From Methanothrix sp. (lineage in GTDB: Archaea > Halobacteriota > Methanosarcinia > Methanotrichales > Methanotrichaceae): a stretch of DNA of 9,278 bases. The position numbers and the translations under genes are program-made. The notes under the pieces were generated by a model that was not told the origin of the DNA, ran no database searches, and worked only from the letters and a program-made list of their open reading frames with translations. The stretch is from NCBI GenBank assembly GCA_028688175.1, contig JAQTYS010000099.1, forward strand, positions 1 through 9,278, in the 5' to 3' direction. This document shows positions 1 to 6,048 of the stretch, piece by piece (within the stretch, counting starts at the first letter, position 1; each line of letters opens with the position of its first letter).

Positions 1-120
1 CAGGCCATTCCCTACGAGTCTGACGCAGACAAGACCGATGAGGAGATTGTAGAGGGCCTGATGGAAATAACAGCCCTTTCGCTCACAGATTTACTGGCAG
101 ACGAGCCCGCCTATGAATGA
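1..120 (+). CDS. Putative antitoxin of a PemK/MazF-type module (3' end only)
   Basis: Frame 1 is open from the window edge to a TGA at 118-120, giving the last 39 residues of a protein. The tail is acidic (DADKTDEEIVEGLMEI, then LTDLLADEPAYE), as is usual for the toxin-binding C-terminus of type II antitoxins. Its stop overlaps the start of the PemK-like toxin gene by 8 bp (113-120), the usual layout of an antitoxin-toxin operon with translational coupling. No DNA-binding domain is visible because the N-terminus lies outside the window. The antitoxin role is inferred from position, acidity and overlap, not from a recognised domain. Confidence 0.65.
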   Translation, partial: QAIPYESDADKTDEEIVEGLMEITALSLTDLLADEPAYE

Positions 121-463
121 AGACCTGAAAAAAGGCGACATAGTTTTAGCACCTCTTTCTTATTCAGATCTGGTCAATAATAAGCTCAGGCCGTCTCTAG
201 TGCTGTATCACGATAAAGATGCAATGCAACTAACCGTTGCGTATATATCAAGCAAGGTTCCCGCCAGACCTGGAGTATTTGACATATTAATCCCCTATGG
301 CACGCCTATGAGCACCAAAGCCGGCCTGGTCTACCCTTCCGTGGTTAAAGTCTATTGGACCGCGATGGTTAAGAGAATCCTGGTAAACAGGAAGCTAGGG
401 GAAGCGGACGAAGATCTTAGAGATAAAGTAAACCGATTTTTGCCCCAGGCCCTTGCCATCTAA
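113..463 (+). CDS. PemK/MazF-family type II toxin (predicted endoribonuclease)
   Basis: This 116-residue protein has the size and layout of MazF/PemK toxins, small SH3-like-barrel proteins that usually cleave mRNA at short sequence motifs. Diagnostic features are the N-terminal GDIVLAPLSYSD (residues 8-19), KLRPSLVL (24-31) with Arg26 in the place of the conserved catalytic arginine, and AYISSK (43-48), where Ser46/Ser47 sit at the position of the usual catalytic Thr/Ser. ATG 113 lies inside the end of the upstream acidic gene, with no clear SD before it, so it is probably translated by coupling to the antitoxin. The target sequence cannot be predicted. The ORF looks intact, and the assignment as a PemK-like toxin is fairly secure. 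Confidence 0.85.
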   Translation: MNEDLKKGDIVLAPLSYSDLVNNKLRPSLVLYHDKDAMQLTVAYISSKVPARPGVFDILIPYGTPMSTKAGLVYPSVVKVYWTAMVKRILVNRKLGEADEDLRDKVNRFLPQALAI

Positions 464-740
464 TTATATATGGAGCTGCGGACCTGGCCAGTCGTCAAGC
501 CCCATCTCTCCTACCTAAATTGCCTCTCTCCTCCTTAATGGCCGGCATTCTCTGAAGGAATGGTAATCGGTCAGGCTATAGGTCTTTCTTTGGGAGTGCT
601 TAGGATGAATGAAACCGGATGCTCGTGGCTCTCATGAAATATGAATGAGAAGGAGGGAGGAGAAAGTCAATTGGATGTAGGAGGGAAGATGGCCATCGAC
701 TTTCGCCAACATACTATACGTCAATTGCCGAGATATAAGG
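464..740. other. Non-coding or decayed stretch after the toxin gene
   Basis: I see no credible intact gene here. A TATA-like run (about 465-472) follows the toxin stop directly, but no gene starts 25-50 bases downstream of it. A short open stretch near 559-637 would encode a hydrophobic piece (reading VIGQAIGLSLGVL) before a stop. It could be a relic of a membrane protein, but it is too short to identify. The segment leads into the thiL relic at 741, so it may be part of the same decaying region. Confidence 0.4.
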
Positions 741-952
741 CTTTCGCTAGAGCGGGCGGTCACGGCCATGATGGACAACAGCGACGGCCTGGCGCTCTCA
801 CTCTCGACCTGGCGCAGGAGTTTGTGATGAGCGCTGGCGGAGACTTTGAGCTGGTCTTCACCGTGCGGCCAGAGGGACTGGAGGCAAGGGGTTACGACCA
901 TAGAATAGGAGGTGAAATGAATTCAAGAAGATCGAAAATGATTTCATCATGA
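741..952 (+). pseudogene. thiL: Relic of thiL, thiamine-monophosphate kinase
   Basis: Intact ThiL is about 300-350 residues and phosphorylates thiamine monophosphate to the diphosphate. Here three ThiL signatures are squeezed into about 170 bp. At 756-800 (frame 3) the reading is AVTAMMDNSDGLALSL, matching the family motif around M-D-x-S-D-G-L. Near 803 the frame changes. From 803 (frame 2) the reading is DLAQEF then GGDFELVFTVRPE, matching the GGDYELLFT motif. It runs directly into LEARGYDH (878-901), which matches the family's C-terminal E-A-R-G-Y-E/D-H. Order is kept, but the spacers of tens of residues are missing and the N-terminal half is absent. An ATG-started ORF at 641-952 exists by chance around this relic and is unlikely to make a functional protein. 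A functional thiL is expected elsewhere in the genome. Confidence 0.72.
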
Positions 953-1215
953 ACAGCATATATTGCAAGGGGTGAAAGCATTTCGACAGTAGGTATCGAA
1001 GGAGATTTCCTTTCAGGCTTCAACATAGCTGGGGCAAATGAATATCTTTTAGCTCTTAAGATGCTCATCGTCCTGTTTGTTATCATGATTGCGGTATGGA
1101 AGATGCAGCTCCTAAGCACGGCTAGATATTGAAGTCAGATGATTTCGCCGCCCAGTAGTTGCTCGCGACACCATTCGACTCTTCGACCGCAAAACCAGAA
1201 CCGTCCGAGCTGGCC
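953..1215. other. Gene-poor stretch with possible gene fragments on both strands
   Basis: No complete gene is supported. On the plus strand the thiL-relic frame stays open after its stop as far as the TGA at 1130-1132. It reads GIEGDFLSGFNIAGANEY followed by a hydrophobic segment (about LKMLIVLFVIMIAV), which looks like part of a small membrane protein without a convincing start codon. On the minus strand an open stretch ending in TAG at 1122-1124 reads EESNGVASNYWAAKSSDFNI, resembling a protein C-terminus, but no start or upstream domain can be traced beyond the methyltransferase gene. Both may be remnants or chance reading frames. Confidence 0.3.
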
Positions 1216-1893
1216 TCACCAAATTCCGGGCAGCAAGCGGTACCGTATTCTGCGGCGATACTCGGCATAGCCTGGCAAATCTCTCGCCAGGACATTCTCC
1301 TCGTTTAAAATGCGGGCAATGATGAGTGGGATGTACAGAGAAAAGAATGGAACTCCTGCCCATGACCCAAGAGCAATTGGCATGGCCAGCATCATCATCA
1401 GATAGCCAAGATACATCGGATGGCAGATAATCGCGTAGGGCCCGCTGGAGATCACTCTCTGATTCTTTTCTACAACAATTGTCCGCGAAGCATAACTGTT
1501 CTCCCTAAAGGCCAGAAATATAATGCTGTAGCCAATAAGAGAGAGCGCATCTGCCGAAATTGACGCCGCAGCAGGGACTGCCGACCAGGAATAATGCTTG
1601 TCCAGGCCAATAACAATGATCCCTACAATAAGAATCGCAGCTCCAACAGTGATAATCGTTGCTTGTTCTCGTTCTTTCTCCTTGTATCTCGTCCTCCTTT
1701 CCAGGAATTCAGGATCTCGATTCAGAAAATAGAGAACCACGAGTGACATTGGTGCAAAAAGAACTGCCCAATATAACCACCCCTGCCAGTAGTCCTGCCC
1801 CAAGAAATAGAGGAGCGCAGCTGATATGGCCGCAAACCCGCCAAAGCGTATTACCATAGCTCTTTTTAGTGCATCCATCTTTTTCTTGTTCAT
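1216..1893 (-). CDS. Isoprenylcysteine carboxyl methyltransferase-like membrane protein (ICMT/PEMT family)
   Basis: This 225-residue integral membrane protein has the hallmarks of the ICMT/phospholipid methyltransferase superfamily, SAM-dependent enzymes that methylate membrane-bound substrates. Hydrophobic helices lie at about residues 14-31, 40-57, 79-97, 105-128 and 160-195. The SAM-binding region is visible as SGPYAIICHPMYLGYL (150-165) with the conserved G-P-Y-x(4)-H-P-x-Y. The C-terminal signature follows: an E-E pair at 198-199, PGYAEY (207-212) and R-Y-R-L-L-P (217-222). Length is normal and the ending intact. ATG 1893 has a G-rich GGTGA at about 1912-1916. The gene diverges from the ABC ATPase gene. 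Archaea do not obviously use the eukaryotic CaaX pathway, so the substrate is unknown and could be a lipid, quinone or small molecule. Confidence 0.85.
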   Translation of the reverse strand: MNKKKMDALKRAMVIRFGGFAAISAALLYFLGQDYWQGWLYWAVLFAPMSLVVLYFLNRDPEFLERRTRYKEKEREQATIITVGAAILIVGIIVIGLDKHYSWSAVPAAASISADALSLIGYSIIFLAFRENSYASRTIVVEKNQRVISSGPYAIICHPMYLGYLMMMLAMPIALGSWAGVPFFSLYIPLIIARILNEENVLARDLPGYAEYRRRIRYRLLPGIW

Positions 1894-1920
1894 AAGAATG
1901 TTACCGAAATATCACCTAAG

Positions 1921-1932
1921 GATATTAATATG
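1921..1932. promoter_or_regulatory. Self-complementary TATA-like element between divergent genes
   Basis: The core ATATTAATAT (1922-1931) is a perfect palindrome, so it can serve as a TATA box on either strand. Its centre is about 33 bp before the methyltransferase ATG (1893, minus). On the plus strand it would place a transcription start near 1952, about 55 bp before the ABC ATPase start (2007). Shared use by both genes is inferred from position only. Confidence 0.4.
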
Positions 1933-1976
1933 CTGATGATAGATGTGCTCATTGCCGCCCGCCTGAGGCCTGATCG

Positions 1977-2002
1977 CGTGGAGACGATACGTGGAGACGA
2001 TA
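1977..2002 (+). repeat. Perfect 13-bp tandem duplication just before the ABC ATPase start
   Basis: CGTGGAGACGATA occurs twice head to tail (1977-1989 and 1990-2002). Each copy contains GTGGAG, a possible weak Shine-Dalgarno core. The second GGAG (1993-1996) is 10 bases from the GTG start at 2007, so the duplication has doubled the candidate ribosome-binding site. Confidence 0.85.
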
Positions 2003-2006
2003 ATAA

Positions 2007-2762
2007 GTGAGTGACGATATAATTGTGCTCAAAGATCTCAGCAAGATCTATGGAAACGGCGTGGAGGTAAGGGCCTTAGACGGCGTCAGCGTCAAAATCA
2101 AGGCGGGCGAGTTCGTAGCCATTGTGGGACCAAGCGGCAGCGGAAAGAGCACACTGCTCAATATGATCGGCCTCTTGGACACGCCGAGCATTGGCCAGAT
2201 ATTTCTCAAAGGAATTGATGTCAGCAAGGCAAGCCCGGAAGAGAGAGCAAGGCTGCGCAGCCAGGAACTGGGTTTCGTCTTTCAGTACCATCACCTCATC
2301 CCGGAGTTCTCGGCTCTAGAGAACGTCATGATGCCCATGCTCATCGCCAAGAAGGACAAGGCTGCCGCAAAAGAGAGAGCCCTGGAACTCCTCTCTGCTG
2401 TGGGCCTGGCTGAGCGGCGGGACAACCGGCCCAATCAGCTTTCGGGTGGCCAAAACCAGCGTGTCGCCGTAGCCCGGGCTCTGGCTAATGGGCCGTCCAT
2501 CGTGATCGGCGATGAGCTAACCGGCAACCTGGACACAAAGAGCTCCGACCTCATCTATAACCTGCTGCGAGAACTGAACCGAAAGATCAATCAGACCTTT
2601 ATCCTGGTGACGCACGACATGACACTCGCCGAGAAGACGGACCGCATCCTGCGCATTGTGGACGGCAAGATCGTCTGCGAGATGAGACGCAAAGACGGTT
2701 CCTTTGTTGCCACCGAAAGCTGTAACCTGCAAGAGGACAATGGCAATATAATGAGAGCATAG
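2007..2762 (+). CDS. LolD/MacB-type ABC transporter ATP-binding protein
   Basis: This 251-residue nucleotide-binding domain belongs to the LolD/MacB/FtsE-like group, which normally pairs with an FtsX/MacB-type permease. Walker A is GPSGSGKST (41-49) and the Q-loop Gln is residue 93. The LolD-like stretch FQYHHLIPEFSALENVM spans 92-108. The ABC signature is LSGGQ (145-149), Walker B ends in GDELTGNLD (168-176), and the H-loop His is residue 203. The catalytic Glu170 is present, but the normally invariant Pro of D-E-P-T-G-N-L-D is Leu171, and the signature is followed by N instead of the usual Q/M. The start is GTG 2007, preceded by a duplicated GGAG. About 25 residues after the H-loop region form a hydrophilic tail. 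No permease gene is adjacent on either side, so it is an orphan ATPase or works with a permease encoded elsewhere. ATPase assignment is firm; substrate unknown. Confidence 0.9.
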   Translation: MSDDIIVLKDLSKIYGNGVEVRALDGVSVKIKAGEFVAIVGPSGSGKSTLLNMIGLLDTPSIGQIFLKGIDVSKASPEERARLRSQELGFVFQYHHLIPEFSALENVMMPMLIAKKDKAAAKERALELLSAVGLAERRDNRPNQLSGGQNQRVAVARALANGPSIVIGDELTGNLDTKSSDLIYNLLRELNRKINQTFILVTHDMTLAEKTDRILRIVDGKIVCEMRRKDGSFVATESCNLQEDNGNIMRA

Positions 2763-2805
2763 AATTGATAAACTACCAGGCTATGCCATCAAGGTGAGGA
2801 ATTAT

Positions 2806-3396
2806 ATGAGTAAGCGATCTATTCAATTTGCAGGCGTCCTGTTCGTGTTAGCTGCTATACTTGCAGTCTCCGCTCAGGAGAGCACGACGGCCTTGAATAA
2901 TGCCAGCCTGAACAACACAACATTGCTGAATAACACCACATTTAATGCCACTACAAGCGAACCTATAATTGCGGCGGCAAATGAAAGCGTGACCGAAGCT
3001 CCCGTATTGTCGACCGAGATGGTTAATGAGACCGCTTCTACTGAAATTATGCCCGCTTTGGCATCTGAGGCCATTCCTGCCCAGAATGAGACGCCAGTGG
3101 CCCCAATCGAGGTAGTTGCCCCTCAGAACGAGACGGCACCAGCTACGAAGGCCACTGCTTCTGAGAATGCCACTGCCGCAGTAGAGACGCTTCCCGTCAT
3201 CCCGGCCTTGCAATCCAGTGGGATGCAGATCGGATCTCCCCAAAGGACCACCTATGCCATTGGCGGCACCGGCAGAACTCCCAATCTGTTCTCAATCAAC
3301 GGCAACTCCCTGGCTCAAGGAGCTTACGAGATCGGCCTGCCCGCCGAGACAATAATGGACCTGAGTGCTCTGCCGTTTTTCGTCAATAAGATTTGA
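2806..3396 (+). CDS. Small secreted, sequon-rich surface protein (paralogue A)
   Basis: The protein starts with a clear Sec signal peptide: a basic N-terminus (K3, R4), a hydrophobic core at 8-21 and a likely cleavage after S-A (22-23) before Gln24. I chose ATG 2806 because GGTGAGG (2793-2799) sits just upstream as SD. The GTG at 2794 lies inside that SD. The mature protein has a low-complexity linker full of N-x-S/T sequons (for example NNTT, NATT, NES, NET, NAT; about ten in all) plus Ala/Pro/Glu-rich text. It ends in a less simple domain of about 50 residues containing YAIGGTGRTPNLF and IGLPAETIMDLSALPFFV. No membrane anchor follows. It is probably exported and heavily glycosylated, as in archaeal S-layer or sheath material. 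The family is not one I can name. The next gene is a paralogue. Confidence 0.8.
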   Translation: MSKRSIQFAGVLFVLAAILAVSAQESTTALNNASLNNTTLLNNTTFNATTSEPIIAAANESVTEAPVLSTEMVNETASTEIMPALASEAIPAQNETPVAPIEVVAPQNETAPATKATASENATAAVETLPVIPALQSSGMQIGSPQRTTYAIGGTGRTPNLFSINGNSLAQGAYEIGLPAETIMDLSALPFFVNKI

Positions 3397-3425
3397 AATC
3401 TCGGCATTCGGAATTGTTGGCAGAT

Positions 3426-3453
3426 TCCTGGGGCAGGTCCCAGGATATTTTTT
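3426..3453 (+). terminator. Hairpin plus T-run between the two secreted-protein genes
   Basis: TCCTGGG (3426-3432) and CCCAGGA (3439-3445) form a perfect 7-bp stem with a 6-base loop, followed by a run of six T at 3448-3453. It lies 30 bases after the stop of paralogue A, which suggests the two paralogues have separate transcripts or an attenuated read-through. Confidence 0.65.
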
Positions 3454-3507
3454 GGTGATGGTTAATTTGATATCCTCCCAGGCAATTCTCCCCGCCTGAG
3501 GACGACC

Positions 3508-3963
3508 ATGAATAAGCAGTTTATATATCTTGCAGGCATCCTGGTTCTGGCAATGACGGCTACATTTGCCGCGACTGCTCAGGAGATCAATGCCACCGCG
3601 AACAATACCACATTGAATAGCACTATTCTGAATAACACCACAATTGCAATTGCTCCTGCCGATGCAGCATTGAATCTTGGTGCAGAAATTCAGGGCGCTC
3701 AGAATCTAAGCACTGTGAATGGGCAATCGAATGTAGTCGCTGATATCAGCGAGATGGCTGGAGTCGCACCATTGGTTACGGCAGGCGCGTCATCCGCTCA
3801 ATCCCCCAGTAAAATCCAAAGTTCATTTAAGATTGGGACGGGAGTTGGCGGCCTGGATCCATTTAACCCCGATCATGCGAAGCTTGAGAGCCTGAAGCTG
3901 GGCATTCCCATTAAAGAGATGCGAGATACAGGAAAGATGTTCTTCGTCTGTGATATCGTGTAA
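3508..3963 (+). CDS. Small secreted, sequon-rich surface protein (paralogue B)
   Basis: This 151-residue protein repeats the architecture of its upstream neighbour: a signal peptide (hydrophobic 5-22, cleavage probably after A-T-A at 22-24, before Gln25), an Asn/Thr-rich linker (INATANNTTLNSTILNNTT) and a compact C-terminal region. That region contains FKIGTGVGGLDPFNPDH and LGIPIKEMRDTGKMFFVCDIV. Aligned by eye, LGIP...M.D....FFV..I matches IGLP...M.D....FFV..I in paralogue A, and the shared text ILNNTT/LLNNTT supports a tandem duplication. The start ATG 3508 follows GAGG (3498-3501) with 6-base spacing. A single Cys near the C-terminus (FFVCDIV) is not shared with paralogue A. Likely exported and glycosylated; function unknown. 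Confidence 0.8.
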   Translation: MNKQFIYLAGILVLAMTATFAATAQEINATANNTTLNSTILNNTTIAIAPADAALNLGAEIQGAQNLSTVNGQSNVVADISEMAGVAPLVTAGASSAQSPSKIQSSFKIGTGVGGLDPFNPDHAKLESLKLGIPIKEMRDTGKMFFVCDIV

Positions 3964-3968
3964 TATTA

Positions 3969-4012
3969 TTTTTTAAAATTTATTGGAAACAAGGTAGGGG
4001 GAAAAATCCCCC
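3969..4012 (+). terminator. T-run and G5/C5 hairpin after paralogue B
   Basis: A run of six T (3969-3974) follows the stop codon closely, the usual archaeal termination signal. Further on, GGGGGA (3997-4002) pairs with TCCCCC (4007-4012) around an AAAA loop. The hairpin lies between two converging reading frames and could help insulate them in both directions. Confidence 0.6.
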
Positions 4013-4018
4013 ATTCAT

Positions 4019-4279
4019 CTAAATGGGAAAATCTTCCTCGCTCACAGGAACTATAACCTCTTCTGGGTCTCGAAGGTGAGAGGTTCCTGCATGCGGCTGC
4101 TCGTGGCTATTGGTCGCGAATCTTCCTGTGCTGTTGCTCCAGCTCTGGCCCTGCTTGAAGTAGAGCTCATAGCTACCGGCATCGATTCCCGTCAAATTGA
4201 AGAAGTCGCCTCCGCGAATGTATACGCCGGCAACAATCTCCTTTTGCATGGTGCTGAGAGCATGAATGCTGGAATACAA
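4019..4279 (-). pseudogene. Remnant of a secreted Y-x-L-Y-F domain protein (5'-truncated)
   Basis: The 86-residue reading frame begins at a TTG (4279) or ATG (4249), with no SD and no signal peptide. Its core, VYIRGGDFFNLTGIDAGSYELYF (split here as VYIRGGDFFNLTGID and AGSYELYF), resembles a small beta-rich domain common in secreted bacterial and archaeal proteins, where it follows a substantial N-terminal part. The continuation SWSNSTGRFATNS fits that domain, but the expected middle section is short. The ending SEEDFPI again resembles the natural C-terminus of such proteins. The simplest reading is a gene that lost its 5' part and an internal piece. Alternatively it is a short expressed cytosolic relic. 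It lies 28 bases after the MFS gene on the same strand. Confidence 0.45.
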
Positions 4280-4307
4280 TGCAAAAATATTTGAAAATTG
4301 GTTTAAG

Positions 4308-4976
4308 TTAACAAGAGCAGGGGGCCTTCTGCCCGAAGTCCCCCAGCCGGGATAGGATTGAGCCCATCCCTACTCTACGGAAACGGGCCTCACCCCCTAA
4401 ATCCTCTGCTTTCCTGGCGCTCCGCCGCTCCAGGACTAAAAGGACCAGGCAGCCCAAAATACATAGCAGCCCGGCCAGCATGAATGTGGCGGAAAAGCCC
4501 ACTTGGCTCGCCACTGCTGCGCCGGCTGCGCCCGTGGCCGCTGTCCCCATGCCTGTGGATGTATGGTAGATGGACCACTGGAAGCTTTCTCTGCCTCTAT
4601 CCAGATTTACGGACCAAATGCCAAGCCAGGTAGGGTAGGCCAGTCCGCTGCCCAGTCCATAAATCACCTCTGCCAGATATATATGATATATGCTGTTTGC
4701 TGTGAGATAGATTATCGGAACGATGGCCATGAGCAGCGTTCCCAAGATCAGCCACTTCTCTTTTCCGGCATGGCTGTCCACATAATGACCAAAGGGCAGC
4801 TGTACCAGGGACTTGGTGAGCATGAAGAGAGCACTCGCCATGCCAGCAGTGATCATCGTTCCTCCTATCACGCTTCCATCGTTAATATAAATGGCAAGTA
4901 TGGGCTGGATCAGCCCAAATCCCGTCAGAACGAATATGTCCGAGAGCAGGAGCAGTTTCATTGTGCGATTCATCAT
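4308..4976 (-). CDS. Half-size MFS-type transporter (six membrane helices)
   Basis: The protein has 222 residues, about half the usual MFS length of about 400, and has six predicted helices (roughly residues 8-31, 40-61, 75-93, 97-119, 138-157 and 160-183). The loop between helices 2 and 3, GHYVDSHAGKEKW (63-75), fits the MFS motif A (G-x(3)-D-x(2)-G-x-[KR]). YGLGSGLAYPTW (106-117) and FQWSIYHTSTGMG (132-144) resemble half-MFS proteins known from other archaea and candidate-phyla bacteria. Such a protein would have to dimerise to form a transport path. The tail after residue 183 is basic and ends in the odd sequence KAPCSC, which may be altered by a 3' deletion or frameshift. The start at ATG 4976 is secured by a strong SD; a second ATG follows at once. 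Substrate unknown. Confidence 0.8.
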   Translation of the reverse strand: MMNRTMKLLLLSDIFVLTGFGLIQPILAIYINDGSVIGGTMITAGMASALFMLTKSLVQLPFGHYVDSHAGKEKWLILGTLLMAIVPIIYLTANSIYHIYLAEVIYGLGSGLAYPTWLGIWSVNLDRGRESFQWSIYHTSTGMGTAATGAAGAAVASQVGFSATFMLAGLLCILGCLVLLVLERRSARKAEDLGGEARFRRVGMGSILSRLGDFGQKAPCSC

Positions 4977-4982
4977 AGCGAG

Positions 4983-4990
4983 TCACCTCC
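4983..4990 (-). promoter_or_regulatory. Strong Shine-Dalgarno of the half-MFS gene
   Basis: On the minus strand GGAGGTGA lies 6 bases before ATG 4976. It is a near-perfect anti-16S match and fixes the start. This contrasts with the SD-less genes to the right. Confidence 0.85.
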
Positions 4991-5192
4991 AAATTAGGTC
5001 ATGCATTACTAACAATTTGTGTTACGAAGTATTCCCTTATTCTTGAGATAATATCTAATATGATAATATCCAGAGTATTCAAAAGGAATTATCGAAAGCC
5101 AAAGCTAGAAAAGGTCTGTTACAAACAGGATTTCAATGTGATGCAGTAGGCAGTGATGCTTGGCTTCATCAATTATTTAGTGGGTTGAGATT

Positions 5193-5202
5193 CTATATAA
5201 AA
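5193..5202 (-). promoter_or_regulatory. TATA-like box in the AIM24-MFS intergenic region
   Basis: Read on the minus strand this is TTTTATATAG, a good archaeal TATA match. It would start a transcript near 5170 running toward the MFS gene with a leader of roughly 190 bases. A second A/T-rich stretch at about 5048-5070 is a closer alternative. The rest of 4977-5218 shows no credible gene. Confidence 0.35.
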
Positions 5203-5218
5203 CTATCTTAGGATGCAT

Positions 5219-5959
5219 TCAGTCCTTCTGCTGGCCGCCTGCCTGCGCATAACTCAATTTGCCGGCCTCTATGATTCTGTCAGCCAGACGGGAGAGGGGC
5301 AAGCTTTGCAGATACACCTTTCCTGGGCCCTCCAGCCGGGCCAGAAAGACGCCTTCTCCACCTAGCAGGGCGTTCTTGAAGCCGCCCACGAACTTGATAT
5401 CATAGTCCACGCCCGGTTCCAGCGCACACAGGCAGCCGGTGTCTACCATGAGAACCTCTCCTGATTTCAAATCCCTTTCGAGCAAGGTCCCTCCAGCATG
5501 AATGAAAGCAAGACCGTCACCCTGCAACCGCTGCAATATAAATCCCTCTCCCCCAAATAGCCCGGCGCCCAGCTTCTTGGTGAAAGCTACCTCAATCTCA
5601 ATGCCCCGCGCGGCGCAGAGGAAAGAGTCCTTCTGGCATAGAATGCTGCCTCCAAAAGTGCCCAGGTCCATAGCTAAGATCCTTCCTGGAAAAGGCGCAG
5701 CAAAGGCCACCTTCTTCCGATCTCGGGAATTGTTCAGGAAGGTGGTTATAAAGAAGCTTTCTCCAGTGAGCATCCTCTTGAAGCCCTTAAAGAGCCCGCC
5801 CCCAGAAGAGGTCTGCATCTCTATCCCGCCATCCATGTAGAGCATGGCTCCCGCCTCTGCCCTCACACCTTCATTTGCATCCAGCTCGATCTCTACGATC
5901 TGCATATCGTTTCCATATAGATTGTAATCGATCACGTCTGCCAAAACGTCATTCCCCAT
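5219..5959 (-). CDS. AIM24/TIGR00266-family beta-rich protein
   Basis: This protein of 246 residues matches the AIM24 (TIGR00266) family, trimeric beta-helix-like proteins widespread in prokaryotes and related to yeast mitochondrial Aim24. Typical features are an early EAGAMLYMDGGIEMQT segment, a Gly-rich GGGLFKGFKRMLTGESFF with F-x-T-x-F following, and repeated G-E-G-F/V-F/I-L motifs (GGEGFILQRLQGDG and GGEGVFLARLEGPG). The family's role is unclear; membrane stress or membrane association has been proposed. The reading frame is open further upstream to 6103, but I chose ATG 5959. A TATA-like box lies about 26 bp before it, there is no SD, and the added upstream residues do not look like the family. 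It diverges from a small helical protein gene. Confidence 0.87.
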   Translation of the reverse strand: MGNDVLADVIDYNLYGNDMQIVEIELDANEGVRAEAGAMLYMDGGIEMQTSSGGGLFKGFKRMLTGESFFITTFLNNSRDRKKVAFAAPFPGRILAMDLGTFGGSILCQKDSFLCAARGIEIEVAFTKKLGAGLFGGEGFILQRLQGDGLAFIHAGGTLLERDLKSGEVLMVDTGCLCALEPGVDYDIKFVGGFKNALLGGEGVFLARLEGPGKVYLQSLPLSRLADRIIEAGKLSYAQAGGQQKD

Positions 5960-5978
5960 CGTACTTCTGTCATAATTT

Positions 5979-5990
5979 CTATAAAATATC
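5979..5990 (-). promoter_or_regulatory. TATA-like box placing a leaderless start for the AIM24 gene
   Basis: On the minus strand GATATTTTATAG is centred about 26 bp before ATG 5959, so the expected transcription start falls at or next to the start codon. No SD is present. This argues against the longer reading frame starting at 6103. Confidence 0.6.
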
Positions 5991-6015
5991 TTTGGACAAG
6001 CGAGAGCTGATAAGG

Positions 6016-6025
6016 CATAAATATG
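6016..6025 (+). promoter_or_regulatory. TATA-like box before the small helical protein gene
   Basis: CATAAATATG is centred about 29 bp before the GTG at 6049, which again suggests a leaderless or nearly leaderless message. It lies about 25 bp from the oppositely oriented TATA-like box of the AIM24 gene, forming a compact divergent promoter. Confidence 0.5.
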
Positions 6026-6048
6026 AATCTTCGCAATAGTGAAAAAGT

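Noticed and set aside
632..901. Minus-strand reading frame of 89 codons over the thiL relic
   Set aside because: Its translation resembles no domain, and it is the antisense of sequence that reads as ThiL motifs on the plus strand.
641..952. 103-codon plus-strand reading frame as an intact gene
   Set aside because: Only its second half matches ThiL; the M-D-x-S-D-G motif lies in another frame, so it is treated as part of a pseudogene.
2848..3243. 131-codon minus-strand frame antisense to the secreted protein
   Set aside because: Shadow of the low-complexity coding strand; no domain, no promoter, and the plus-strand gene has signal peptide and SD.
4503..4997. 164-codon plus-strand frame antisense to the half-MFS gene
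   Set aside because: The minus strand has membrane helices, MFS motif A and a strong SD; the plus-strand product has no recognisable pattern.
5060..5149. 29-codon ORF in the intergenic region upstream of the MFS gene
   Set aside because: Short, basic, no SD and no TATA-like box at leaderless distance; probably chance.
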